From positions 1 through 21,385 of the forward strand of contig NGBS01001268.1 of the NCBI GenBank assembly GCA_002245135.1: 21,385 bases of DNA, given 5' to 3'. Every line of letters starts with the position of its first letter. The stretch's first letter is position 1. The position numbers and the translations under genes are program-made. This document shows positions 1 to 8,670 of this stretch, piece by piece. The notes under the pieces are model-generated. The model did no database searches. It was not told the origin of the DNA and was given only the letters and a program-made list of their open reading frames with translations. Origin of the DNA: Proteromonas lacertae (taxonomy: Eukaryota; Sar; Bigyra; Opalinata; Proteromonadidae).

Positions 1-1164
1 TGGATTAGTTATAATGACATGCTCATTAGGACCAACACTTTGACCCACTCTTAATGGTATAATACCACCTAATTTCTTAGTAGCCAAGAGATGCCTCCGT
101 GGGATACTCTCTAATTTTAGTTTATTTCTTCTGTGATGTTTCTTATGCTTGAAATGAACATGTTTTCTTCTACCTGAACCTGTCTTTGGATATCCATCTA
201 AAGACATACCAAAGATACCATAATTTACTTTAGGCCATAAATGATATTCACTACCCATACCATTAATTAAATTACACACATCTGATCGTGCTTCTGGAGC
301 ATTACGACCACATTGATATTTGAAATAATGTAAGTAATCTACTAATTGATCTATTGTTCCTCCATAGCTGGAATACTTTGATATAATATCTAATGGCAAT
401 CCTACATTTTTACATACATTTTCTAAATCTTGTTTTGTATTATTCATAACCATTTGCTTAACTGAATCATAATCATATTGATTAATCAAAAATGATTGTA
501 ATTTTTCCATAATAGCATCAACATTATATCTTTGTTGTATTGGTTGTGTGTTATTTTGGAATGTTGGCTGGGCTGTTGCCGCCGTGGCGGCAGCAGCACC
601 TGCCATCATTCCGGCGTAGTTTGCAGCATTTGAACTTTGATTATTATAACCTGCACCAGTTGCAGGTATTGAAGTTGTATTATTATAACTGGCGCCAGTT
701 GTAGGTATTGAAGTTGTATTATCATAACTGGGAGCAGTTGTAACATTCGATGCTTGAATATTTGAAGTGGCCGGCGCACTCGTCGAATTTGTTGTTGAAG
801 GAGTAGCACCAAATATACCTCTGAACCAATTGTATATATTACTTAGTGATGTAGTAAAGAAACCCATTATACTATCTAACTTAGAATGAATCCATTGTGA
901 CATATCCATTGGAGGAACTTGTTTCCAACGATTATATACCAAGCTGACAAAATTAGGAGTTAACATTGACACAAAAGATGCTGCATTAACCCATGCTGGA
1001 GATAAACCAAATATCCATTGCATAACACCACTATATCCTATTCCTGCATTTACTAAATACATTAATATTGCACCAACAGTACTATCAGGAAATAGTATAT
1101 CAAACACTTGCGAAATAGAACCTAATGTCATAGTACATAAGCAGAACTTCAAACCAAATTTCAA
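1..1164 (-). CDS. N-terminal part of the long virus-like membrane/structural protein, left-arm copy (partial)
   Basis: This is the minus-strand copy of the first about 388 codons of the frame at 2693-5905, and it runs off the left edge of the window. It is identical at the protein level to the right-arm copy wherever I compared them: hydrophobic N-terminus, Ala/Thr/Asn-rich low-complexity linker with 13-residue repeats, and the basic KHVHF-type segment. The upstream neighbour is the mirrored small basic frame at 1161-1469. Whether the copy is full length cannot be seen. The function is not recognised, and the structural role is inferred from context only. Confidence 0.7.
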   Translation of the reverse strand, partial: MKFGLKFCLCTMTLGSISQVFDILFPDSTVGAILMYLVNAGIGYSGVMQWIFGLSPAWVNAASFVSMLTPNFVSLVYNRWKQVPPMDMSQWIHSKLDSIMGFFTTSLSNIYNWFRGIFGATPSTTNSTSAPATSNIQASNVTTAPSYDNTTSIPTTGASYNNTTSIPATGAGYNNQSSNAANYAGMMAGAAAATAATAQPTFQNNTQPIQQRYNVDAIMEKLQSFLINQYDYDSVKQMVMNNTKQDLENVCKNVGLPLDIISKYSSYGGTIDQLVDYLHYFKYQCGRNAPEARSDVCNLINGMGSEYHLWPKVNYGIFGMSLDGYPKTGSGRRKHVHFKHKKHHRRNKLKLESIPRRHLLATKKLGGIIPLRVGQSVGPNEHVIITNP

Positions 1165-1469
1165 CCAATCGTATGTTGTATTACATGAAAAATATCATCT
1201 TCATCTCCAATAGTATCATAAAATTTATTGAAACTGGATTTAGGATCATAGATGTCTAATCCATATGTACCATTGCCTTTGTCAACAATAGCTGTTTGAT
1301 TGGCAAGATGACTAAGGTCTAGTTTTATTTTTTTGTTATCTTTCACTTTGTTATAGATGATCTTTTTCAATTTTCTCTTAAGTGCATTATGATACACAGA
1401 GGAATTCTCAAAATCAATTGCTTCTTCTTATGGTGATGGTTGTTGCTTATGCTTTCGTTTAACACCCAT
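1161..1469 (-). pseudogene. Small basic virus-like protein, left-arm copy (broken)
   Basis: Mirror copy of 2388-2696. The main open part (1161-1397) gives a 78-residue Lys/Asp-rich protein identical to the right-arm copy. It is rich in KRKLKK and KDNKKIK-type basic clusters and ends in a short hydrophobic stretch. It overlaps by a few bases the start of the long frame at 1-1164. The family is not recognised. One break is present in the frame, and it is shared with the right arm. Confidence 0.5.
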
Positions 1470-1578
1470 AAAATATATAAAAACAATATAAAAAATAGAG
1501 AAACAATACTATTAGAAATATAGCCGTTATTGATATTATAGATGATATTATTTTTTCTTTTGTTCTACAGGTTGTCAT
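1459..1578 (-). CDS. 39-residue single-span membrane peptide, left-arm copy
   Basis: Mirror of 2279-2398; see that entry for the protein. The copy lies in the same overlapping arrangement on the minus strand, between the acidic small frame and the basic small frame. Identity with the right-arm copy follows from the arm pairing. Confidence 0.45.
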   Translation of the reverse strand: MTTCRTKEKIISSIISITAIFLIVLFLYFLYCFYIFYGC

Positions 1579-1760
1579 GCATCTTCATCAAAATCAGAAT
1601 CAAATTCATCTTCTTCTTTAATATCATCTTTTTCAATATTATTGGCTTCTCTCCAATACTATCTTATTTCTTTTTGTTCTTCTGGTGTTAGATATTGTAT
1701 TATATTCTCAAGTTCATCATTTGTTAATTCTGTAATATCATGTTTAACATCAGTAAACAT
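1575..1760 (-). pseudogene. Small acidic virus-like protein, left-arm copy (broken)
   Basis: Mirror of 2097-2282: a short frame rich in Asp and Glu toward its C-terminus, with one break shared by both arms. The family is not recognised. Confidence 0.4.
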
Positions 1761-1814
1761 GTTCATTTCAAAAAACATAGAAAACATGATAGGAAGAGTA
1801 AATTGAAATTAAAA

Positions 1815-2117
1815 TCAATTATAATTGGAATTATAATTGTATCCAACAGGCTGTTCTGGTATATATCGTTGAACATTAGTTGGTAATTGAGTTACTAAAG
1901 AGATATGCATATTACCTTCATCTACACTTTGTCTTGGATTCGAAACAACAAAGTGTTCATTAGGTTTTACTGTTGTTCCCATATTTAGTTGTACCACACC
2001 TCCTAAAACGTTAGTAGCCAAGCAATGCCTATGTGGAATTGATTTTAATTTCAATTTACTCTTCCTATTATGTTTTCTATGTTTTTTGAAATGAACATGT
2101 TTACTGATGTTAAACAT
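1815..2117 (-). pseudogene. Hinge of the palindrome: diverged paralogue of part of the long virus-like protein
   Basis: This 100-codon minus-strand frame fills the 216-base spacer between the arms and runs about 60-80 bases into each side. From a KHVHFK motif onward it aligns with the middle of the 1070-codon protein. Shared landmarks in the same order are KHVHFK, KLKL(K/E)SIP, RH(C/L)LAT, LGG, PNEH, NPRQ, YIP and VGY(N/D)YN. Identity over the first 60 residues is roughly 60% by eye. It is therefore a fragment of a related but distinct element copy. The first few residues (before KHVHFK) are probably chance, being antisense to the small acidic frame at 2097-2282. It is a broken remnant; the neighbouring arms are far more similar to each other than this piece is to either. 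Confidence 0.75.
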
Positions 2118-2282
2118 GATATTACAGAATTAACAAATGATGAACTTGAGAATATAATACAATATCTAACACCAGAAGAACAAAAAGAAATAAGATAGTA
2201 TTGGAGAGAAGCCAATAATATTGAAAAAGATGATATTAAAGAAGAAGATGAATTTGATTCTGATTTTGATGAAGATGCATGA
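2097..2282 (+). pseudogene. Small acidic virus-like protein, right-arm copy (broken)
   Basis: A 62-codon frame starting at an ATG just after the hinge. It has an amphipathic first half (ITELTNDELENII, LTPEEQKEI) and a C-terminal run of Asp/Glu (EEDEFDSDFDED). Its end overlaps the start of the 39-residue membrane peptide in an ATGA arrangement, which is typical of compact viral gene sets. One break is present. I do not recognise the family; the helix-plus-acidic-tail layout suggests a small binding or scaffolding protein, but that is a guess. Confidence 0.45.
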
Positions 2283-2398
2283 CAACCTGTAGAACAAAAG
2301 AAAAAATAATATCATCTATAATATCAATAACGGCTATATTTCTAATAGTATTGTTTCTCTATTTTTTATATTGTTTTTATATATTTTATGGGTGTTAA
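2279..2398 (+). CDS. 39-residue single-span membrane peptide
   Basis: ATG at 2279, TAA at 2396-2398. The first about 15 residues are polar and basic (MTTCRTKEK). They are followed by one long hydrophobic span of about 24 residues rich in Ile, Leu, Phe and Tyr (ITAIFLIVLFLYFLYCFYIF) and a short GC end. The start overlaps the stop of the acidic frame (ATGA), and the end overlaps the start of the next basic frame, whose ATG is at 2388. The frame is open, and the overlap on both sides argues that it is a real gene of the element and not chance. It would be expected in a membrane. Many viruses carry such tiny membrane proteins, but no homologue is recognised. An identical copy lies in the left arm. 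Confidence 0.5.
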   Translation: MTTCRTKEKIISSIISITAIFLIVLFLYFLYCFYIFYGC

Positions 2399-2696
2399 AC
2401 GAAAGCATAAGCAACAACCATCACCATAAGAAGAAGCAATTGATTTTGAGAATTCCTCTGTGTATCATAATGCACTTAAGAGAAAATTGAAAAAGATCAT
2501 CTATAACAAAGTGAAAGATAACAAAAAAATAAAACTAGACCTTAGTCATCTTGCCAATCAAACAGCTATTGTTGACAAAGGCAATGGTACATATGGATTA
2601 GACATCTATGATCCTAAATCCAGTTTCAATAAATTTTATGATACTATTGGAGATGAAGATGATATTTTTCATGTAATACAACATACGATTGGTTGA
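2388..2696 (+). pseudogene. Small basic virus-like protein, right-arm copy (broken)
   Basis: The frame begins MGVKRKHKQQ, and the last 78 codons (2460-2696) are open. The protein is Lys-rich (RKLKKIIYNKVK, KDNKKIKLDL) with a mid-section reading VDKGNGTYGLDIYDP and a hydrophobic end. It overlaps the membrane peptide upstream and the 1070-codon frame downstream by a few bases. It could be a nucleic-acid-binding or minor virion protein, as judged only from charge. One break is present, shared by the left-arm copy. The family is not recognised. Confidence 0.45.
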
Positions 2697-5600
2697 AATT
2701 TGGTTTGAAGTTCTGCTTATGTACTATGACATTAGGTTCTATTTCGCAAGTGTTTGATATACTATTTCCTGATAGTACTGTTGGTGCAATATTAATGTAT
2801 TTAGTAAATGCAGGAATAGGATATAGTGGTGTTATGCAATGGATATTTGGTTTATCTCCAGCATGGGTTAATGCAGCATCTTTTGTGTCAATGTTAACTC
2901 CTAATTTTGTCAGCTTGGTATATAATCGTTGGAAACAAGTTCCTCCAATGGATATGTCACAATGGATTCATTCTAAGTTAGATAGTATAATGGGTTTCTT
3001 TACTACATCACTAAGTAATATATACAATTGGTTCAGAGGTATATTTGGTGCTACTCCTTCAACAACAAATTCGACGAGTGCGCCGGCCACTTCAAATATT
3101 CAAGCATCGAATGTTACAACTGCTCCCAGTTATGATAATACAACTTCAATACCTACAACTGGCGCCAGTTATAATAATACAACTTCAATACCTGCAACTG
3201 GTGCAGGTTATAATAATCAAAGTTCAAATGCTGCAAACTACGCCGGAATGATGGCAGGTGCTGCTGCCGCCACGGCGGCAACAGCCCAGCCAACATTCCA
3301 AAATAACACACAACCAATACAACAAAGATATAATGTTGATGCTATTATGGAAAAATTACAATCATTTTTGATTAATCAATATGATTATGATTCAGTTAAG
3401 CAAATGGTTATGAATAATACAAAACAAGATTTAGAAAATGTATGTAAAAATGTAGGATTGCCATTAGATATTATATCAAAGTATTCCAGCTATGGAGGAA
3501 CAATAGATCAATTAGTAGATTACTTACATTATTTCAAATATCAATGTGGTCGTAATGCTCCAGAAGCACGATCAGATGTGTGTAATTTAATTAATGGTAT
3601 GGGTAGTGAATATCATTTATGGCCTAAAGTAAATTATGGTATCTTTGGTATGTCTTTAGATGGATATCCAAAGACAGGTTCAGGTAGAAGAAAACATGTT
3701 CATTTCAAGCATAAGAAACATCACAGAAGAAATAAACTAAAATTAGAGAGTATCCCACGGAGGCATCTCTTGGCTACTAAGAAATTAGGTGGTATTATAC
3801 CATTAAGAGTGGGTCAAAGTGTTGGTCCTAATGAGCATGTCATTATAACTAATCCAAGACAACAAATGTATGATGCTGCTAGTGCTGCTTATAATGGAAC
3901 ATCACAATTACAGCCAAGTCAAATACCAGAATATATTCAACCATATATACCAATAGAAACTGTAGGATATGATTATAATTGGAATTATGATAAATTATTT
4001 AGTCCAGGTTTGAATAGACAAGCTCGAAAAGAAGTTCAATATGCATTAACTAATAATTATGCTTCTTTGTTGCCTAACAATTATCATATTAATTTTTATG
4101 ATATGCTAGATCGTGAACATAAAAAAGGACATTTAAGAGGAACATTCCCATTAGCAACATTAAATACATCTAATCCAAGAAGCTATCTTTTGAACTGGCC
4201 TGAATATGTTACAGAAGCAGATGTTCAGGCATATGATAATGGAATGAATAGAGTTACAGATCCTTTGTTACAAAAATTTCCTAAATTACAAAATTATAAA
4301 TCATTACAAGAGATTATAGAAAAGAATCCTCAATTAGCAACCTATAAAAATTATAGTCAAGATTGGTTGACCTCAACTTGGGATAAATTAACAGGTAATG
4401 ATAAAGATGCAATAGAATATTATAACAAACTATTATTACAGCAGGAGTATTTGCAAAATGAATTAGTTGATGGAGTAAGTAAGATCAATCAATATTCAGA
4501 TCCATATAATTTTGATCCGAATCGAGCTGAAAAAGTAAAAGAATATATTGCATTGAATAATCAAAAGGCACAAAGATATATGGATGATCCAGAGATATTA
4601 GAAAGATCAAAATTTTATAGATGGGCATTAGATCCAAAAAATCAAGAACTGGTGAATAGTGCTATAGATATAGATAAAGAACCGCATACATGGATTAATG
4701 AAGATAAATATAGAGAACTGAATGAAATAGCATCACAGAATAGTAGAGATTTCATTAACTTTGATTATAACAGAGAGAAGTTAGGTCACTCACTTCCTCA
4801 AGAGTGGGTGAATGCAGATAATAAACAAAAATATGAAATAGCTATTGGTTTAGTGAAAACTGCTTGTAGTTCATGGGCACAATTTGAAAATTCACAATTT
4901 CAAAAAGCACTTGATTCATTACGTGAATCTGATTTTATGGGTTTTGCTGGTAATTTGTTCCTGTGTGTAGAGAATGTATTTAGGATATTTCCACAAATAT
5001 ACTATACAATGAAGTCATATTTGGTAGGTGGAGTTACTCCTCAAATGTTTGAAGTAGATCATGCAATGAAATATGTTCGTGCAATAGTAATGACATGTTT
5101 GGCTTATTGGTTATGGAAAAAATCCAAACTACCAACATCAGGGTTCTTGTATGTAATGTGGTACTTCATTTTCGACTACTATGAAATAATTCGTATGCTA
5201 TCAGGTGGTAGATTGCCTGCTATCACTGACTTGTATTATGGTAATTCAGAAAAAGTTAAGTCAATGTTACCTGAAGCAATTCAAAAATCATGGTTACCTG
5301 TAGACCTGTTGTATAACTTTGGTGTTTCATTTATGTTCAATACTCATCCATATGTTCGATACTTATTTCAATTAGTTCCATTCTTCTACAAATTTTCTAA
5401 TATAGGAAATATAGATGCAAAAAATGTAGGTGATACATTAAAAACAGCAGCAACTGTAGCTGCAGCTGCAAATGGAGGTGATGCAACAACTGCTGCAGCA
5501 GCAGTTAAAGGTATCAGTGAATTATCAAAAGCTATGCCATCAATGGCAAAAACTGCTGTTGCAGCTGATCCAACAGGTACATTACAAACTGTTGCAGGTA

Positions 5601-5905
5601 TAGGAACAGTATTCAGTGCATTGACTGCTTGTTTTGGTTTGCTAGATGCAGGTGGTTTATTAAACTGGTTAAAACCAACACCATATCAACACAAGAATGC
5701 AATCAAAATGGATAACTACGTGAAACGTTCACAGCAAACAATTCCAAGTTCACTCACTAATTTTGGTAGAGCAGTGAGTAATTTAGATCAAGCAAAACAA
5801 CTCAGTGAAGCTATGAGTTACTTTGGAATAGGTAATGGAAATATATTCATAAATGGAACACTGATCTGTTTGCCTTTTCCTACTGTAAATGGACCTAATG
5901 GTTGA
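2693..5905 (+). CDS. Long virus-like membrane/structural protein, 1070-codon frame with host-antisense tail
   Basis: One open frame of 3.2 kb. The upstream in-frame stop is at 2660 and the first ATG is about 11 codons inside, so the start is uncertain. Order of parts: hydrophobic N-terminus with likely two spans (residues about 5-75); Ala/Thr/Asn-rich low-complexity linker with 13-residue repeats (about 120-200); basic KHVHFKHKKHHRRNKLKL-type segment (about 333-350) leading into a conserved block ending NPRQ; a long helical, charged middle; hydrophobic segments near residues 800-850; an Ala-rich helical region; and a final hydrophobic stretch. The last about 22 codons, from about 5838, are antisense to a HYDIN-like host gene, so the natural C-terminus is not present. 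I do not recognise the family. A virion-associated membrane or minor structural protein is inferred from length and context. Confidence 0.6.
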   Translation: MKFGLKFCLCTMTLGSISQVFDILFPDSTVGAILMYLVNAGIGYSGVMQWIFGLSPAWVNAASFVSMLTPNFVSLVYNRWKQVPPMDMSQWIHSKLDSIMGFFTTSLSNIYNWFRGIFGATPSTTNSTSAPATSNIQASNVTTAPSYDNTTSIPTTGASYNNTTSIPATGAGYNNQSSNAANYAGMMAGAAAATAATAQPTFQNNTQPIQQRYNVDAIMEKLQSFLINQYDYDSVKQMVMNNTKQDLENVCKNVGLPLDIISKYSSYGGTIDQLVDYLHYFKYQCGRNAPEARSDVCNLINGMGSEYHLWPKVNYGIFGMSLDGYPKTGSGRRKHVHFKHKKHHRRNKLKLESIPRRHLLATKKLGGIIPLRVGQSVGPNEHVIITNPRQQMYDAASAAYNGTSQLQPSQIPEYIQPYIPIETVGYDYNWNYDKLFSPGLNRQARKEVQYALTNNYASLLPNNYHINFYDMLDREHKKGHLRGTFPLATLNTSNPRSYLLNWPEYVTEADVQAYDNGMNRVTDPLLQKFPKLQNYKSLQEIIEKNPQLATYKNYSQDWLTSTWDKLTGNDKDAIEYYNKLLLQQEYLQNELVDGVSKINQYSDPYNFDPNRAEKVKEYIALNNQKAQRYMDDPEILERSKFYRWALDPKNQELVNSAIDIDKEPHTWINEDKYRELNEIASQNSRDFINFDYNREKLGHSLPQEWVNADNKQKYEIAIGLVKTACSSWAQFENSQFQKALDSLRESDFMGFAGNLFLCVENVFRIFPQIYYTMKSYLVGGVTPQMFEVDHAMKYVRAIVMTCLAYWLWKKSKLPTSGFLYVMWYFIFDYYEIIRMLSGGRLPAITDLYYGNSEKVKSMLPEAIQKSWLPVDLLYNFGVSFMFNTHPYVRYLFQLVPFFYKFSNIGNIDAKNVGDTLKTAATVAAAANGGDATTAAAAVKGISELSKAMPSMAKTAVAADPTGTLQTVAGIGTVFSALTACFGLLDAGGLLNWLKPTPYQHKNAIKMDNYVKRSQQTIPSSLTNFGRAVSNLDQAKQLSEAMSYFGIGNGNIFINGTLICLPFPTVNGPNG
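3128..3205 (+). repeat. 39-bp tandem repeat, two full copies plus partial
   Basis: Units 3128-3166 and 3167-3205 differ at a few bases, and a partial third copy begins at 3206. They encode the 13-residue unit SY(D/N)NTTSIP(T/A)TGA inside the low-complexity linker of the long virus-like protein. The same array is mirrored at about 652-729 on the minus strand. Confidence 0.9.
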
Positions 5906-8039
5906 GGTGATAAACATTTTCCAAATAATTGATATTTATATAAACCACCTTGAGGAGAATCGATTTTTAATATCGCTTTACATCACCTATTTGACATGGT
6001 TCATAACTCACTTTGGCAATTGATGCAATTCCATCCCAAGTTGTTGAACCATTTACTTTCACTACATTCTCTACTGTAAAATCTTTACATCCTTCGATTG
6101 TACATTTATATTCAGTATTTGCTGGACAATAACTAGTAAATTTGATTTCTTCTACTATCTTACCACCTAAACCACATGACATATTATATCCTCTTTCATA
6201 ACCACTTTCTAATGCTTTTAGTTTCAATTTGTAGTTAAATTCACCTAATTTGTTTGTTATTATTGTCACATCACATTCACTTTCACCTGCTAATAATGGT
6301 CGATATTCGATTGAATAACTTCCATCTTTATGACCACTTAATTCTTTACTTACTGATAATCGAACACAAGGATTGGACGTTTTATAAAATGGAGTTGGAG
6401 ATGTGATTATGGCTGTTGGAGGTAATGGATTATTTATTGTTATTGTTTGTTTTGCTACTTATCGAATATGAGTTACTAATTCATAACTATTCATTATATC
6501 AGCATTTGTTGCATTGATGGTGAATTGATAGAAACAATATTCACCACTTTCTTCACAGATAAATCTTAACATTATTTCTGTTGCACCTGGTTTATAAGCT
6601 AAGAAATTCAATTGACATTCTCTTGAAGCTAAAGCTGGAATGTTTATTACATTTGGAACTTTTATAAATGTTGAATTATTTGGTAAATCACCAAGTTCTA
6701 CTTTGAATCTTTGAGCTGTTTTCATCCAATTATATACTGGTAAGGATATTACAAAAGATTTCTTACATGTTGTTTCTAATTCAATATTTGAAGGAATTTC
6801 CATTGGTTGAGGTAAAGAACAAGCTCCTAATAAATTATAATTCACTGTATTTCCATCAGGTAAAGATATAAATAAACTTCCTTTATGAGGATTATTCCAA
6901 TTAAATCCTGCATTTGTCTCTTTCTTTCCTTTCTTTCCTTTACCATCTTTTCGATTTCCTGCTTCAGATGGAGGTCGACTGGCATTGGCTGATAAATCTA
7001 ATTTTATTCCATCACCATTATAAGTTGTTGGTTTGAATATTACAGTATAATCTACTGTACCTTTCGCTGGAACTGTTACTGAAGGATTTCCACTAAATAC
7101 TTCATTTTGAATCGTTGGATGTAAAAACCAACCATCATTTGTTGGATTACTTAATTTGATTATTTGAATATTCTCTTTTCGAACTTCACATTCAAATCTC
7201 AATTCTTTATCACCTGCTTCTGGTTGACCTACACAAGAACCTGATAATGTCAATCTCAATGGTTCACTTGATCCTTCTATATCACAAATCAAATTATCAC
7301 ATCGAATATCATTACTCAAATTCTGAGGAGTAAACGTTATATTTAATGACATTGGAGTATTTGGTAGTAAAGTACCTTCCACTGGAATTATAGAGAAATT
7401 TGGAGCAAATTGACCTGCATTCCATCGGAATTTGGTTCGTTTATCACCTTCATTACTTAATAAGATCTTTCGAGTTACTGATGAACCTAAACACACTGCT
7501 CCAAATTGCAATAACGAGGTTTCTATTACTACATCTACACCTTGACAAGCTCCTTTTACTGTAAAGAATGATAATGCTTCACCACCATTGATTTTTACAT
7601 TGTAATGATTCTCAAATGCTAATAATCTCTGATTTGGATGGAAATTTATATCCAAACTAATCATTTGTTTTGGTTTTATTGTTATTTCACCTTTTGGACT
7701 TATACTTACACAGTTTATATCACCAAACATTCCTTCATTTGATTCATTTACTACTTCGAAATTGTAAGTGTATAAACTACGATTGATTATTTCTATACTC
7801 TTATTATTATCACTATTCACTTCTACTTTACCAAAATTGATTACTTGTTTTCTCAAATCTACTAATTCTAAATGTAATTGAGATCCTCTTCCTCTTATTT
7901 CTACTGTTTGAGTACTTATTCCACTTATTTCAAATACTACATTTTCATTATATTCTATCTCTTCATATGGAGCGAAATAGATTAGTATTTTTATACTTTT
8001 TAAAGGTGGTAGATACAATAATTTTAATAATAGGCTTAA
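5839..8039 (-). pseudogene. HYDIN/CFAP47-like axonemal protein, interior fragment
   Basis: Minus-strand tandem beta-sandwich (ASH/MSP-like) repeats of about 100 residues typical of HYDIN, CFAP47 and CFAP65. These proteins build the central pair or C1b/C2b projections of motile cilia. The open part at 6459-8039 contains about four to five units, with repeated boundaries of the type GACQG, GSCVGQPE and GACSLPQPM and the unit opening LLQFGAVCLGSSVTRKILLSNEG split across the text. The similarity continues below 6459 after an in-frame TAA (VTHIR, stop, VAKQTITINNPL). Past a one-base shift near 5975, the diagnostic motif LFGKCLSPQPLGPFTV followed by ISVPFMNIF is readable down to 5839. There the virus-like element begins. 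The upstream side stops at about 8039 without a start codon. It is a both-ends-truncated pseudogene with one stop and one frameshift. Which family member it is cannot be decided. Confidence 0.85.
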
Positions 8040-8670
8040 TTATAACAACTCAAACCTAACATAAGTTTGAGAATTTTTCAGAAAATTCTTAAATTAAGAA
8101 ATATTGAAGTAATGGTAAAGTAGATTTAACATTGAAAAAAAAAAACTTAACCTTAAAGCGTTTAAATAACATGACGTATTTTAAGCAGTTAAATCAATTC
8201 TTAATTCACAATGTTATAACCTAGAGAATTGAAACATCTAAATTATTTTGTAATACACTATTAGACTATTAAATAGTTGAGATTGGTAATTTGGAAGTAC
8301 ATATGTTTAAATTTATGCTAAAAAGGTGCAATAAGCTAATGTAGTTATGGAATATTGGTGTATTTACAGGATATTTGTATTTTATTACCTTTATTCATAG
8401 TTCTCAAACGTTTACTAATATAATTTTTGGAGTATAATAAGTTTTAGTGATTTTGCTAATGGATTTGGTTTATGTCATTTATGTTGGAATTAAATATAGG
8501 GGAATTATAATTTTTACAACAAAACTCTAAAATATTTTTATTATTTTTTCTTTCAGGATGAAGTGATTAAAATAGAAAGTAATAATGTGATTAATTATAT
8601 GTATGTTAAACTATATATTATACAGGAGATAGTAAAATAAAAAACGCCCAATACATTAACTGAATTGATA
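8040..8670. other. Non-coding spacer between the two host pseudogenes
   Basis: About 630 bases of AT-rich DNA with an A-run near 8135. Nothing that continues the axonemal gene upstream is recognisable. A pyrimidine tract with CAG near 8548-8556 and a stretch at about 8610-8634 running GTATGT to ACAG look intron-like, but neither joins usefully to the ABC frame. It would be the 5' flank of the transporter gene. Confidence 0.5.

Larger units (their letters stand above)
1..1820 (-). repeat. Left arm of large inverted repeat (mate 2037-3856)
   Basis: Base i pairs with base 3857-i from the window edge to about 1820. Segments compared by eye at 1-20, 541-600, 661-720, 1161-1397 and 1741-1820 match the reverse complement of the right arm, with only one mismatch seen (near 1788). 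The repeat begins exactly at the window edge, so its true outer end lies outside. Whatever lies in the right arm is present here on the minus strand. Confidence 0.95.
2037..3856 (+). repeat. Right arm of large inverted repeat (mate 1-1820)
   Basis: This is the mirror of 1-1820. The inner boundary is at about 2037, where pairing stops abruptly inside a stretch that encodes, on the minus strand, a KHVHF-type basic motif. The outer limit of pairing is set only by the edge of the window; the plus-strand sequence simply continues as the long frame beyond 3856. Confidence 0.95.
1..5838. mobile_element. Virus-like element fragment A (Polinton/Maverick-type), partly palindromic
   Basis: This block carries tightly packed, partly overlapping frames with no host-like content: an acidic small protein, a single-span membrane peptide, a basic small protein and a long structural-type protein. 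Assignment to the Polinton/Maverick group is an inference. It rests on gene style and on a second fragment at 12301-14868 that has a packaging-type ATPase; no polymerase, integrase or major capsid gene is visible here. The left edge continues outside the window, and the right edge at about 5838 falls inside the antisense of a host axonemal gene, not at a recognisable terminal repeat. The piece is therefore incomplete and rearranged. Its long open frame and near-identical arms suggest a young age; about two breaks are seen in the small frames. Confidence 0.55.

Noticed and set aside
606-812. Gln/Leu-rich 68-codon frame, and its mirror at 3045-3251
   Set aside because: It is the alternate-frame reading of the low-complexity repeat linker in the long virus-like protein.
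3128-3205. CRISPR-like direct repeats
   Set aside because: The 39-bp units are adjacent with no spacers and encode a protein repeat.
6459-6461. Reassigned stop codon (TAA read as Gln) to explain the in-frame stop in the axonemal gene
   Set aside because: Other long frames here use CAA freely and never contain in-frame TAA or TAG, genes end with all three stops, and a frameshift occurs later in the same fragment, so decay is simpler.
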